This document shows, one piece after another, positions 21,866 to 33,985 of a stretch of DNA of 64,000 nt. The notes beneath the pieces were generated by a model. That model was not told where the DNA came from. It made no database searches and worked only from the letters and a program-made list of their open reading frames with translations. Numbering within the stretch: position 1 is the stretch's first letter; each line of letters opens with the position of its first letter. The DNA lies in the NCBI GenBank assembly GCA_963575745.1, contig CAUYUJ010014626.1, positions 132,774 through 196,773 on the forward strand, given 5' to 3'. The position numbers and the translations under genes were made by a program. This stretch comes from Prorocentrum cordatum. Taxonomy: Eukaryota > Sar > Dinophyceae > Prorocentrales > Prorocentraceae.

Positions 21866-22190
21866 AGAAATCCATCTAACTGGTGCGTTGACTGGCGGGA
21901 AAGGATCGGGCGGCGGTCTCCCGGGGCGGAAGGGCGCCGACATCGACAGCGGAGCCAGGCAGCGCAAACCGTGGAGAAAGCGGCGGTTGGAAGGCCCACC
22001 GCGATCATCCGTGAAGCCAGGTAGAAGCGCACCTAACTGGCGCGCGGCCCGGTGGAGAAGCCACGCGCGGCGCCAGGGTTGGCGACCACATGCCGTCCCA
22101 GCGGAAACGTTCTGTGTTGGAAAGCCCACCGCAATCGTCAGAGTAGCCAAGTAGTCGGAACCATCTAGCTGGCGCAAGGACTGGCGGGTC
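21866..22190. repeat. Degenerate 130-160-bp tandem repeat
   Basis: CATCTAACTGG-type boxes at 21873, 22030 and 22163. The last two are preceded by GTTGGAA.GCCCACCGC.ATC and a GTAGCCA.GTAG segment. Three units, the first partial. Confidence 0.65.
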
Positions 22191-22419
22191 ATGCGCGTGG
22201 GTCGCCCGGGCTGCGCGGCCGCCAGCTGCTGTGAGGCCGGGGAGCTGGCTGCGCCCCCAGGGCCGCCCCGGTGGCCACATGGCACCTGGCACTTCAGAGC
22301 CCTCGCGGGCGGGATTGGTCTGGTGCAGGCGCGGTGGCCTCGCTGTGCCGCTTGCCCCCCTGCCCTGCCCCAGCAGTTTGCCCCTGGCAGCTCTGCTTGT
22401 GCCGCCAGATCGCGTCTCA

Positions 22420-24757
22420 GTCAACGCCCAGCCACCTGTCGTTGCAGAGGCGGCGCATGTCGTAGTTGACGGTTGCCAACTCCGCCACGAAGGCATTTCA
22501 GAACTCCTCATGGCCTCTGGGGTTGTAGACACGCTTGTCATGGCCCCTATTGTCCCACTTGTCGCAGGCCCTGTGTAATCCTTCCACAAAAAGTACGCCG
22601 CACGCCTCTAAGGCGGTTGACCACCTGGGCCCAGGTCTCAGTCCTATTCTCTGAGCGAGACCACCGCGGTGGCCACTGGATGCCGGACCTGGGGGTTCGG
22701 CACAGCCGGTCCTGTCGCTCCCCCAATCCCTCCAGCTGCGGGTACTCGTACCTGAGGTTCTATATCGTCCAGTATCGCAATCCCACTGCCTGTCACGGTC
22801 CCAGGTCCAATTATACCAATTGCTTGTCCATCTGGTCTCGTCCCGACCTCCGAGGGTGGTCTCCAGGTTTCATGGGCGTCGTAAGGCGCGTCTGTGAGTG
22901 GGGGCTGGGCCATGCTGGAGGCGACCCGCGAGGCGCCTGGGTTTCCCCCACCGGGCTCTCCTCGGGTGTCCCCGTAGGGCTTGCCCAGTTGGGATTTCCA
23001 AGCCAGGTGTGCCTGGCTGGGCCCCTCCCCTACCGCGAGCCTTAACTCGCCTACGCGTACGCACAGATGTCGCCCTGGCTTCAACTGGCCCTAGGATCCT
23101 TCCTCGGGCGCATCCGGGAGGAGGTGCCCCCCATGCTCGTCGGGTAGCGTGCACCAGCAGGCCGCTCTGCATTCACCTGCATCGCCCCTGTTGTACACGT
23201 AGTCTCCGACGCTGACGAAAGGTGCGGGTCCATCGTGCATTCCCGAGACTACCGGTCTGACCGTGGGGCAGAACCCTCCTCTCAACCCAGCCCACGCGCT
23301 CGCCCCGCGCTCTGGTTCGGTGGCTGGGAGGCACGTGGGGCACCTGCGCTGCGGTTCCCGCTGGGGCTGGGGTCCCAGTCCGGGGGAAGGCTCCTGCTGG
23401 GGCTGGCATCCCTGGTCTTGCCGTCGTCCAGGTCCGCGCTGGAGCCAACCAGCTGCACCTCGCGGATGTTACGAGAAGTGGCTTGGTCCACGGCGTTCCC
23501 GGCTGGAACATCGCGCGGCTCGCTCGGTGTTTCAGTGCGCGGCGCCTCGTGGTGGCTGGGGCGAGGAGAGACATCGGCTGCGTGCCTGCCAGGTTCCTGG
23601 TCGGCGCGCGGAGTTAGTTTCCCGCGCTCCGTGCCCTCCGCGCGATGTGGCGCAAATGGGCCGCGCGTCCCGGGTCCAGGTTCGGCGGTTCTGCGGTAGC
23701 CGTCAAGCTGAGCTGCACTTGTCCACCGTATGCCCTGACTGTCCAGGAAGGCTGCTGGTGCGTTGGCGTCGTGGCGGAGGGGGTTGGTACCCCTGTTCGT
23801 GTTTCTGGTCCCCAGGAAGCTCCGCCAAGCCTGCTTGAAATGGTGAGCGGCCCCCATTTACCTTCCCTTTGCCTGCCACCCCCCACGCGACGATGTCTGC
23901 CAGGGCAGCGCACCTCCCCGTCCCGCCTTGGCTGTATATCATCGTCGTAGACGAAAGTCAGGAAAGCCAAGCATTCTTCACGCGCCCAACACCTGGCGTC
24001 CTCTGTCCACTCTCCATACCTCCTGGGGTCCTTGGCACGCCGCCCATCAACGAACTCACGGCACGCTCCGTCGATGTCGCAGTGGAGCTTGCGGGCGTGG
24101 TCGACCATGATGTGCGCGATGTCCTGACCAAACCTGCCTCGGCGCGCCCAGGCGCGGATCAAGTCCGCGGCCTCCAATGCAGCAACTCTCCTGCATGCCA
24201 GGCCAGGGCAGGCTGGGGGCGGAAGTGGGTCCAGGTCGGCCAGCACTGCTGCGGAGTCGTCGGGCATCACTGGCAGCGGGGCGCGTGCCTCGTGCCGGAT
24301 GTCCGCCGGCCCGTGCGCCGACCGGGTGGCCCTTGGCTGTGGGAGGGGGCACCATCGCAGCGCTCCTGGCCCCAGGGCCACCAGGAAGGCAGAGCAGCAT
24401 GCCCTCGTCCATCCAGGAGGGGACCTTGGAGACCCCATTGGGAAGGACGGGGTTGAAATTCTCCCGGCTGGTTTGGTTCCTCTCGTTCTGGTTGATGGCC
24501 CACTCCACCAAGTGCGCGTACCGGAACTGCAAGCACGTCTCCTCCCATGTCCACGCGTCGCGGTCCAGGTTCCTGGCCGAGCGAGCACGCCCATTCTCCC
24601 ACAGGGTTTGTGGGAAGTGGCAGAGGTGGTCCCTCTCAGCTGCAGCGAGCGCCGCGTTGCTTGCGCTCCTGGGTAGGCATCTGGAGGAGACAGCGATCCA
24701 GTGCAAGTTAATGTAGGGCCCGTAGTTGCACCCGACGTAGCCGACTAGCCTGACCAT
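22420..24757 (-). pseudogene. Unrecognised dispersed protein family, copy 1 (frame-broken)
   Basis: Protein-like segments in transcription order: an N-terminal piece (24757-about 24330, with RNLDRDAWTWEE and NFNPVLPNGVSKVPSW); a piece at about 24300-23935 with LADLDPLPPPACPGL and IAHIMVDHARKLHCDIDGA; GFCPTVRPVVSGMHDG near 23.28 kb; and a tail near 22.7-22.4 kb with TWAQVVNRL, VYNPRGHEEF and YDMRRLCNDRW. Several pieces match copy 2 (28.4-32.1 kb, plus strand) residue by residue, so they were once one coding sequence. In the tail, two TGA codons stand where copy 2 has Cys and Trp, and frames shift between pieces. No known domain is recognised. It could be a decayed retroelement or gene-family protein, or intron-interrupted, but the TGAs argue for decay. 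Confidence 0.6.
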
Positions 24758-25619
24758 CTCGCCCGTTGTCTGTCGATCCGGCGCTCTTCCGGTTGTGGGC
24801 AGAAGCGGGCGGAGGGGCGCAGTGGCCAGGTAGGTTGGGCAGCCCGTTGTCTAGGAGCCCGGATCCCTGGGCCCCAGACCCTGAACCCCCGGGCACCCTC
24901 CGGTCCGCGCTGCGGTCTACGTTGGCCTGGCTGGGTCGGGACTCTGCACGAGCTTGCCTGCTGGCCCCCAGTGCGGGAGAGCGCCTTCACTGAGCAGCTG
25001 GGGGGCTGCAGCTGCCGCTGTGCCTCCTCCTCCTCGGTGGGGAGCTGCGCCGGCGCCTCCGGCTGGAGCCTGTGGCAGCCCTCGTCCTGGAGGCGTCGCC
25101 CGCCCTATTCCTCTTGGGCTCTCCCCAGGCCGCCCTCGACGGGGGGGGGGGCCTTGCTGGTTGCGCCCTCGGCGGCGACCAGGGGGGGGGCCGGCGTCTG
25201 CCTGCGCCTGCGCTGCGGCGCCGACCTTCTGTCGTCCCCGGCCTCTGGCGGCCGAGTCAGGTGCTGCCCGATGGCGGTCGCGCCGTGCCAGACTAGAACC
25301 ACACAGAATCCCCCAGACAGTCTCCCTCCTCCCTCAACTCCCTGGAGCTCGCCTCATCTGGGCTCAACTCCTGGAGCTCGCCCAAGCTTGTAAGGAGACG
25401 ACGAGCTCAAGGAACATGAGCACACTCGAGAAAGGGCGGGATGGCATGTGGAGAGGAACACCCAAAACTAAGGCCACCTAACTTCAAGCTTCGCGCTGCA
25501 CAAAGTGAAAGACGAGCTCATCTTCGCATCCTCGCGCCGCCCCCCTGGAGAAGTCCGGCTGCCCAGACAAGCCCGCAGAAAGCAGAACACGAAGCGCGGC
25601 TGTAATCGCGCCCCCGCTG

Positions 25620-25725
25620 ATGATCGATTGTGCCTCGAGCGCTGCCAAGCGGGGGCCCAGCGCCGATCCGAGACATCAGCGCGGACCTCCGAAAGTTCAT
25701 GCTTATGTTATGAGTTGTTCCCCGA
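25620..25725 (+). repeat. CCGAAAGTTCATGCTTATG family, plus-strand copy
   Basis: The order GGGGCCCAGCGCCGATCC, GACATCAGCGCGGACCTCC, GAAAGTTCATGCTTATG is shared with the 16.4- and 63.7-kb copies. Confidence 0.65.
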
Positions 25726-26129
25726 CGGAAGGAACTGGAAGAAGTTACTCGTCTCGGGGAGACGTAAGACCCGGGTACGGGGGACTCGAAAATCCCCGAC
25801 GAGGTCGTCAAAAAAAGGACGAGGCCGAGCCTGCATTTTGACGAGGCCTCCCGCTGCAGACATCCCACGAAACTCCTCCTCGTCAAAATCCGAGTCGCGG
25901 TCGTCAAAAAACGATGGCGAACCCGAGTCCCGGCAAACCCGGGTCTTACGCTCCCCCGATGGTCACTCGGGGGTCCCCGCCAGGGCGTCCGGCGGCCCTC
26001 GAAGGAGGGCCTCCGCGAGCAGTCACACGGGGGGCTTTGGAGAGCCTCCGAGAGCCGACGCCGCAGGGCCTCGACCACGCAGACTGGTGCCGAAGAGACC
26101 TCAGGGGGTGCTTCCGAAGGGGCCCTCTG

Positions 26130-26136
26130 AAGGATT

Positions 26137-26217
<81 letters not shown>

Positions 26218-26312
26218 TTTGCAATCCTTTTTTTTGCAATCCTTTTTTTTTTGTTTTTTTTTTTGCAATCCTTTTTTTTGCAATCGTTGGTTTTTTTTTT
26301 TGCAATCCTTCG
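26130..26312. repeat. 74-nt poly(A) with inverted TTTTTTTGCAATCC repeats
   Basis: AAGGATTGC leads into 74 consecutive A (26139-26212). Five T-tracts each followed by GCAATCC or GCAATCG come next. The left border is the exact reverse complement of the T-unit, so the region can fold on itself. Confidence 0.9.
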
Positions 26313-26504
26313 TTCAGGTGACGCCCCTGGTTCGCGAAGGGATAGCCACAACTGCGCGCGGCAACGGCGGTGCGACTCATGGTCACCGTCCATCCTGGTC
26401 ATCGTCAGCTCGTGGACCAACCTCGCGAATCGGCGGAGGCCGGCATTACCACGACTAAGATCTGCATCGCCAAGGCCGCGCGACATATTGGCCCTCGTCG
26501 ACTT

Positions 26505-26655
26505 CTGCTGGTTTTCGGGCCGTAACTCGGGCCTCTGGCGGCCGTCCGGGACGATCCAGGTACCGCCGGAACGCTCTCGACGAGGCGCAGCTGATGGAGC
26601 GCATTCCGAAGTTGGAAAACCGCCAGGGTCTCACGAAAGTACCCGAAAACCTCGA
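26505..26655. repeat. Dispersed repeat, copy 2
   Basis: Second copy of the 18245-18404 repeat, same orientation, outside any recognised gene. Confidence 0.65.
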
Positions 26656-26937
26656 AGCTCACAAGCCTCGAGCCCATTCCCCCCCTCTTCATGGTCATCG
26701 TGACTCTTTCCTGGAATTCGATCGATCGCCGTCTGGTGCAGCTGGCGCCCGCTCCGGGCGGAGCCTCGACGGCCTCCTCGTCGCGCGGTGCCTCCACCGC
26801 GGACGCCATGGCGGTGCCCCGCGCCCCAGGGGAGGGCGCAGAGTACCGGAGCCGCTGCCCGCTGGACCAAACTGGCCGCCTCGAGCGGAAGAGACTCGCA
26901 GTGACTGCACTGCTGGCGATGACAAGACTGAGCACCA

Positions 26938-27034
26938 GCACCACCACCACCACCACCAACAACACCACCACCACCACTGCTGTCGTCATTGTGATGATCA
27001 TCGGCTATACTTTGATCACCGCCACCAGCGGCGC

Positions 27035-27126
<92 letters not shown>

Positions 27127-27638
27127 GCATCAGCAGCAGCAGCAGCATCATCGGCAGCATCATCATCATCATAATCATCATCAGCATCATCAGCATGATC
27201 ATCATCATCATCAATATCAACATCAACATCAACATCAACATCAGCAGCATCATCAGCATCATCATTACCATCATCATCAGCAGCATCAGTATCAGGATCA
27301 CCATCTTCATCATCAGCATCAGCATTGGCATCATACTCGTGATCAGAATCATCAGTATCATCACAATCAGCGGAAGCATCATCATCGCCATCATCATCAG
27401 CAACAACAGCATCATTGCCATCAGCATCAGCATCAGCATCATCATCATTAGCATCAGCATCAGCGTCATCATCATCAGCATCATCATCCGTACCATCATT
27501 ACCATCTTCATCATCGTCAGCAGCAGTATCAGGAGCATCATCTTCATCATCAGCATCATCACTGGCATCATAATAATGATCATAATCATCGTCATCACCA
27601 TCATCGTCACCAACATCATCATCGTCGTCATCATCATT

Positions 27639-27683
<45 letters not shown>

Positions 27684-27790
27684 ATCATCATCATCTTCAT
27701 GTTCATCTTCATCTTCATCAGCAGAACAACGATATCACCATGGCCATAGCCATCGATATCGCCATCACCACCAGCACCACCACCACCACC
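26938..27790. repeat. CAC/CAT/CAG triplet array
   Basis: CAC first, then CAT mixed with CAG, and CAC again at the end. His-, Ile- or Met-rich frames are artefacts. Confidence 0.9.
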
Positions 27791-28399
27791 TAGCACCAGA
27801 ACCACCGCGCGGGCTTCGCGCGCGCTCTCCCCGCTCGCAGTGAGGTGTCCAGAGTTGGGCGACGGTTGCGGATAGGACTTTAGTCCGAAGGCGCTACGGG
27901 AATACGTAGTAAACAACCCTTCCCTGAGCAAGGAGGACCCAAGGAGGACGACGCAGAGGACGAGGGGGGAGGTTTGGAGGTCGAGAAAGGGGAGAATTGT
28001 CCAGGAGCATGGCGGCGACGAAGACGAAGCAGAACGGCAAGGAGGGAGAGCAGAGAAACGGCGCCGCTGAAGAGGAGCAGCAAAAAGGAGGACAGAGAGG
28101 AGGAGCCACGGTGCCCCTCGTCCACATGTGCACCTCCCAGTGGCTTGAGGCCCATCCTGCCACCGTGTCTGGGACGTTGGTCAGAGACATCTTGGATCCC
28201 TGTTGGGGTCTTTCGGGAACCTCGTGGAGGCAGTCCTGACGCCTCTTGGGACTCCTTCGGGCTCTTGGGGCTCTTGCGGGCATTCGGGTCCTCTTGGGAG
28301 ATTCTTGGGGGCCTGCTGGCAGTCTTCGGGTCCTCTTGGGGCGAAGGCCTCGAAATGTGGGTTCGCACCGATTACCCGACCCTGGGCCAACAGTGTGCT

Positions 28400-31300
28400 G
28401 GTGATAATGCTCCTACTGGTACGCGAGACCCGCCTCACTCTGGCCCCATACGGTAGCCCCAGTCACACCGGCGACATCATCGAGGCGGCCCTTGGCATCT
28501 GTGTGCCCTACAACGAGGCGCGACCCGCCGTTGGCGACAGCTTTGGGAAGTCCCACAACCTCGCGAAGCCGGACTTCCGTCGGCTCCATGAACACATCGA
28601 AGACTTCATCGAGGCCTGCTCGAGACTGGCCACCGTGACTCGTCACCACCCCTCCTCGGCCGCCAGCAGCAGACAGCTACGTGGAAGGAGACCGCCGCCC
28701 GCGACTTCCTCCCTCAAGACACCTCGACTGGTCGCTGCCAACTCACGACCCCTGCCGACCTGTCCGCTCTGCGCCCCGACGTTTGCGCCATTTGCGCTCT
28801 CTCGAAGGACCTGCTCGGCTCGCCCGTTGGCCTCCTACCCAAGAACCGGAACTTCGAATCCCCCCCTACCTAGGGGGAGGGCTCTTTGGCACAGGGAGGG
28901 ACCTGCACTTCCCCCCCCCCGACGGGCGCACTCCCAGGTGCCACGCTGCTCCCACCCACGCTGCAGACCGGGGACAGCCACTTTCAGACGACCGATCAAG
29001 CCCCCAACGTCTACTGCGACTCTTGCAGACGTGGCCCATTCGACCCCCGGAAGGACAACGGTGGCGCCTGGGTTAACCCCGAGACGCGCCAGCTGCCGGC
29101 CGCAAGCCGGCTCGAATGCTACAGGAGAGGGCAAGACTGTCGCTGGCACTGCATCACCTGCTGGAGACTAAGCCAGGACGTCCTAGGCCTGCCCATACCC
29201 GAAGGAGTCAGGCTCGCAACGGCCGGCGCCACAAGTACGCCCACAACCTGGAGCAATCACACCCGCCGACCTCTGCCGGCCAGGCCTCCTGTGCAACTAC
29301 CCGAGGCGGACACGCCACTATGGCGACTCCTCCTCCCACAGCGCGTCACACAAGACCCCATCCTTACCAGCACCACCATCCCCATCCAGCGCACTGAGGA
29401 CGACAGGTTCGGAAGAGAGATCGGCAATGGGAAATGGCGATGCAGATGCGACCGCTGCTCTGGCAGCGACCCCTTGCACGAGTGGTAGTGCGGAGACACT
29501 CCCAAAGGCATCTCTACCTTCCGCCCCGGAGAGCAGGCCCCAGGCTCAGGCGCTCACGGCCTTCCGCTCTTCGACGATCGCAGACGCCTCCTCGCCCCTA
29601 AGAAGTCGAGCGCCACGCGGCACTGCGCGCGATGCCTGGGGGACGTCTGGAACGCCCGGCCCCTCGATGTCCAGGCGATCCTCGCCCGGGATGGGTCCCG
29701 AGCTGTCCTACCCACCTGCCCAGGCGAGCGCGCCCGACCACCTCCCCGGCCCCGCCGCAGCGGCCCCTTCGGGCGCCACTGGACGACGGCCGCAGCGCGG
29801 CTCCCGCCGTGTGAAGGGCCCCAGGAGCAAGCCCCGCCTGAAGTGAAGGACCCCTTCCGCCCCGCGAGCCAGAGACCCCCAAGCCGAGGCACCAGGTCCC
29901 CGTGCCCCGCAGCACCCTGGACGCACGGGGCCAGGCAGCGCGGCCGCCCGCCACCCACCGCGGTGGGAACCTCCGCGCCGCCAGCACCCCAGGACCTCAA
30001 GACGGGTTGCCTCGCCAGCAGCGCTCTCCCCGCACGGTGGTCGGCACCGCATTGGTCGGAAACCTTACCGCAGGTCGCCCAGCAACACAGCGAGCAGCTG
30101 CACGTCCCAGAGTTAAGCCAACCAGCCGCGGGGCCGCAGCTCCAGCAGCCACGACAGTTCTTACAGCAGCTACTACAGCCTCACCCCGCCGCCGCACCAC
30201 GACCAGAGGCAGCCACTGGAGCCACTCAGCCCCGACCGCAGGTACGCCAGAGCGCAGACCAGTCGCAGTCCCGCCGCCCCAGCCCCAGCCGCAGCCCACC
30301 CGGGGCGATTGCGGCTTCAATCCGACGACCGCCTGGCCACTCATCCCCCCGACCCTGCTCGCGATTTACTCGACAGCATCCCAGCGCTCGCTCCTCCCCC
30401 GTGCCCTGCACTCAAGGTGAGGGTCATCAGCGACCTGGAAGCTGTCACTGACGTTCCCCTCTGCCAACCAAAGGCAAGGCCGACAACACCATATCGCACG
30501 CCATGGTGGCCTACGCAAGGACGCTGCACCCCGGCATTGACGATGCCTGGAGAGCCTGGACCGCACTGCGACGGGACGAAGCACTCTCCCACCAGGGGAT
30601 CCCGCGGGACCCCAGTGCTTGGGCGGAACCCATTTGAATTAATTTCCAACATATACGGCACCATCGTCCCCGAGTCCGGGATGCCCGAGGGCACCGAGTG
30701 GGACGGGAAACACGCTGCGCTGGCCCACCTCATCAGCTACCTGCACAGCCAGAGGTACCAGCCCGCCCCCGGAAGTGAGCACAATATGGCCGACCTGTGG
30801 GACGCCTACAGGCTGAAGCACGACAAGCACGCAAAGGACAAAGGACGGGACACCAGCAGGTACAGCCGGCAGCTGCTCCTCGGCTTCCTGGAGTCCGTCG
30901 ACATCCACAACATGCGCGCTGCCCCGCTAGTCGGATACGACCCGAGAACGGGAGGGAGACGCCAGCGGCCCAACCACAACAAAATCGCCGCTCGCCCCCC
31001 AGGGAGGGACCACGCATACAACCGGCCCGCCTCCGGCGGATCTCCAGGCCCGAGCGTAACGGACGCGCGGGCAGGACTTCCAAAGGCTGCCCAGCGGCCA
31101 GCCGCGGACCGGAGGAGCACCAACCCACCCAACTCCGCTCGGGCTCGCAGCCCCCCACGCTGCACTCGGCAGGCGGCAGCATGCAGCTCAGGCTCAGGCA
31201 GTGGACCCCCTGCGGGCACCGCCCTACCGCACGCCGCCAGACGTGGCACAGCTGCCAGCAACGACACCGTCGACCCCTCGCCCGCGATTGCCTCCTCCGA

Positions 31301-32060
31301 GCCATCCCCGGCCTCCCCGACCCCGCCCCGCGGTGAGGTCCCAGAGGGGCCCCTCCAGCGAGCCGCCGCCACCAGGAGGCCCCGCGCCCCAGGACGGGGG
31401 GCCCGCGCCACCCGGCCCCCGCGACGCGCTCCCCACGGAAGCAGAGCGAAGGGGGACGGGCCCTGCGAGCGGTGCAGTCGGACGGGGGACCCACGGACCA
31501 CCGCCTGCCGAGACCCCCGACGAACCGGCGCGCAAGACGCCCCTGGCCTGCGGAGCACCCCAGCCCCGCCCACCCCTCGCGGCACTGGCAGGGGGAAGCT
31601 GGCGCCTTCGACGGGCACGAGAGGCAGGCGTACCCGCCCAACCGCGCCCACTGCACAGCGCACCCCCCCGTCCGTTACACTCCCCGCCCCAACCCCCACG
31701 ACTCGCTTTACCACAGGCCCCGCCAGGCCATTAAATGGCACTGCACGTGGAATTACGCGGCCAGAAGGGAGGAGAGCTGGCCCGAGGTCGTCAACCGCCT
31801 CAAGCGGGAGTGTGGCCCAATGCTGGTCATCGGCTGGAACGCCCTCTGTGATCACAGGGAAGGACGAAGGACGCCACGGGGCCACGTACAACCCCGACGG
31901 AAAAGATCAGATCTGCGGGGATTTCGTCATCCAGCTCATCGAAGAAAACTTCGACATCCGCAACCTGTGCCAGAGACTCAGCCTTCAGATCGACTGGCAC
32001 CAAGCCTGGGATAAGCAGATCCAGAAGAGTGAACACCTCCCTGGGCTCGGCAAGGCATAG
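28400..32060 (+). pseudogene. Unrecognised dispersed protein family, copy 2 (frame-broken)
   Basis: Plus-strand protein-like segments: DIIEAALGICVPYNEARP and FRRLHEHIEDFIEACSRL (28.47-28.64 kb); WKETAARDFLPQDTSTG with CAIC (28.69-28.86); a Cys-rich piece with CDSC, LECY and CRWHCITCW (29.01-29.17); LLDSIPALAPPPCPALK (30.36-30.42); ISHAMVAYARTLHPGIDDAW (about 30.49-30.55); HAALAHLISYLHSQRY to VDIHNMRA (30.64-30.92); ESWPEVVNRLKRECGPM to NALCD (31.77-31.85); then, one frame over, YNPDGKDQICGDFV to LPGLGKA and a stop at 32060. Frame changes occur near 28.68, 30.47, 30.63 and 31.855 kb. The change near 31.855 coincides with continuous homology to copy 1, so it is a frameshift, not an intron. The function is unknown. 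The CxxC pairs could bind zinc. Confidence 0.6.
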
Positions 32061-33370
32061 GGAAAGGCCCAGAGCCTCCTGGGAAAGGCAACCGTCGCGG
32101 TGACCCGACATGCCCCAGCAACGAGCCTTCCAGGCAACGGCGCCCAGCGAGCTCCACCCAGTACTGACCGGCCTGGATCCACACTAGCCCCAGTCAAAGC
32201 TCCGCGATTTCGGTGCTTGCCCCAACTTCCGCTGCAGCGGCAGCATCAGCCTTGGCACCCCCCGTCCGAGCCGCTGCTCCTCCGACCCCCTGGGCGCCCT
32301 GCGCGGCACTCCCGCCCGCCGGCACTGCGCCCTGCGCGCCAGGTCCTCCCCCGTGGCGGCCCTCCGCCCCTGGGAGGCATGCCGGCCTGGTTCGCCCGCG
32401 TCCCTGGTCCCCCCCCCGGGGCCGGGGTCGCCCTCCATTCACCTGACGGTTGCACCAATTCGGTGCCTCCCCACGCCCCCACCTCCACGCGTCCCCCCGG
32501 GCGCCGTGTTGGTGCTCCCCCCGCCACTGCGAGGCGTGACCTCACGCCTCTGCGGGCTCTCCTCGCCCCCCCCTGGCGCCGCGAGCGCCCGGCACTCCGC
32601 CTCGCGCCTGCTCCGGCTCGGTGCCTTCCGCCTCCTGCCCCCGCCCGCGCTCCTCTTGGGGGACGCTGGCTCCCCTTCCCCGGGGCTGTCGCCCGTCGCC
32701 CCATCCGCCACTGGGCTCCCTCCACCTGCGGGCCGCTGCGTGGCCCTCGGCCGCCCTGCGCCTTCGCCCGGCAGCGCCCCGGCCGGCCCACCAGGTGCCC
32801 GCCGCCCGCCTGGCGGCCGTTGGCCCGGGCCGGCCCACGCTTCTCTCGCGCCGCGCTCTGCGGGAAGGGGCCGCTCAGCCCCCCCCCCCCCCGCCCCCCG
32901 CCCTGCTGCCGCCTCGGCTCCTCACTGGGGTGCCGCGCTCTCGCTCTGCTTCCCCCTCGGCCCCCTTCGCTCGGCCTGCCCCCCCCCCCCAAGCCGCGGG
33001 GGCGCTCCCGCAGGCAGTGCAGCAGCTCGGCGCCCTTCGCTCCCCGGCGGCCCCCGCCCGTTCGGCGGGCCCACCGCTCGGCCCTCTGGCCGCGCTCTGC
33101 TCGCCTCGGGGCCTGGGCTGGTCTTGCCGCCCGCGCTCCCCCACCCCCCACCCCCCCCCGCCTTGCCTGGTTTGCAGGCCCCACGCGCCTCCCCTGGAGG
33201 TGGTTTCGCACTGCTCATCCTCTATGCCGTCGACTGCATGCAACAGCCCTACTTCAGCGCCCCGCCTGCACCCCGGACCGCTGGCCCCTCCCTCGGGGAG
33301 TCCGGCGCTTCTGTCCGCGAACACCTTCAATGATGGGCACGCGGCAGTGGTTTCGGAAGGTCAATAGCCG
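32061..33370. other. GC- and C-rich sequence without a supported gene
   Basis: Long Pro/Ala/Arg frames on both strands arise from C-rich composition. No motif is recognised. Confidence 0.4.
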
Positions 33371-33807
33371 GCGGTGCAAGTCAATAGTCTTGACCGCTCA
33401 GGCAGCCATACCGAGGCTCACCAGAGCCACTCCCTTCTCAAACGTGAGATCCATCACTGGCCCCCATTCGTGGTGAACCACTCCAGCCACGGTGAACCAC
33501 ACAGGAAAACACAGGATGTAGCACCTTCGGTCGTTCATCTTGTTTGCTTTCAGTGGCCACTGATGCAAGGCTTCATGCGAACATGCCGATGACTGCAGTC
33601 AGCGTTGAGGCCGTCGTGGACGCCAGCGCGCTAAACACTGTGTCTTTCGCCGCGGACCAGCCTGAGCCCATCTCGCGCGCACGCCGACGCAATGAAGAAG
33701 GTGCATGTGTGGGCCGAGCAGGCATTGCACGGCTCTGGAGTGGTCAGGGCCCTGGCTCAAAACACGTTTCGTCCAACCGCATCCTGCCTTATCCTACGGA
33801 CGGGAGC

Positions 33808-33985
33808 TTTTGCTTCGCGTGTCGCCGCGGCTGCCCCTGCGACACGGTAGCCCGTGCAAGTGGATAGCGCGTCGCTCCGCTTCCCAGGGCGGGAGGCTCG
33901 GATAGGCTCGGGACGTTGACGCTTGGGGGCCCCGAAGCGGATAGCACGTCGCGCCGAAGCGTGGTGGGCCAGAACTGACGGAACG
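33808..33985. repeat. Hairpin-bearing dispersed repeat, copy 2
   Basis: Same block order as 18660-18842 with a shortened stem (GTGTCGC and GCGACAC). CTCGGGACGTTGACGCTTGG and GTGGTGGGCCAGAACTGACG are shared landmarks. Confidence 0.8.

Noticed and set aside
20559-22154. Several 200-400-codon frames on both strands
   Set aside because: Pro/Ala/Arg-rich shadows of GC-rich DNA, partly over a tandem repeat.
26594-27931. His-, Ile-, Met- and Asp-rich frames over CAT arrays here and at 35-36 and 56-57 kb
   Set aside because: All frames of a CAT repeat are open. Nothing beside the repeat looks coding.
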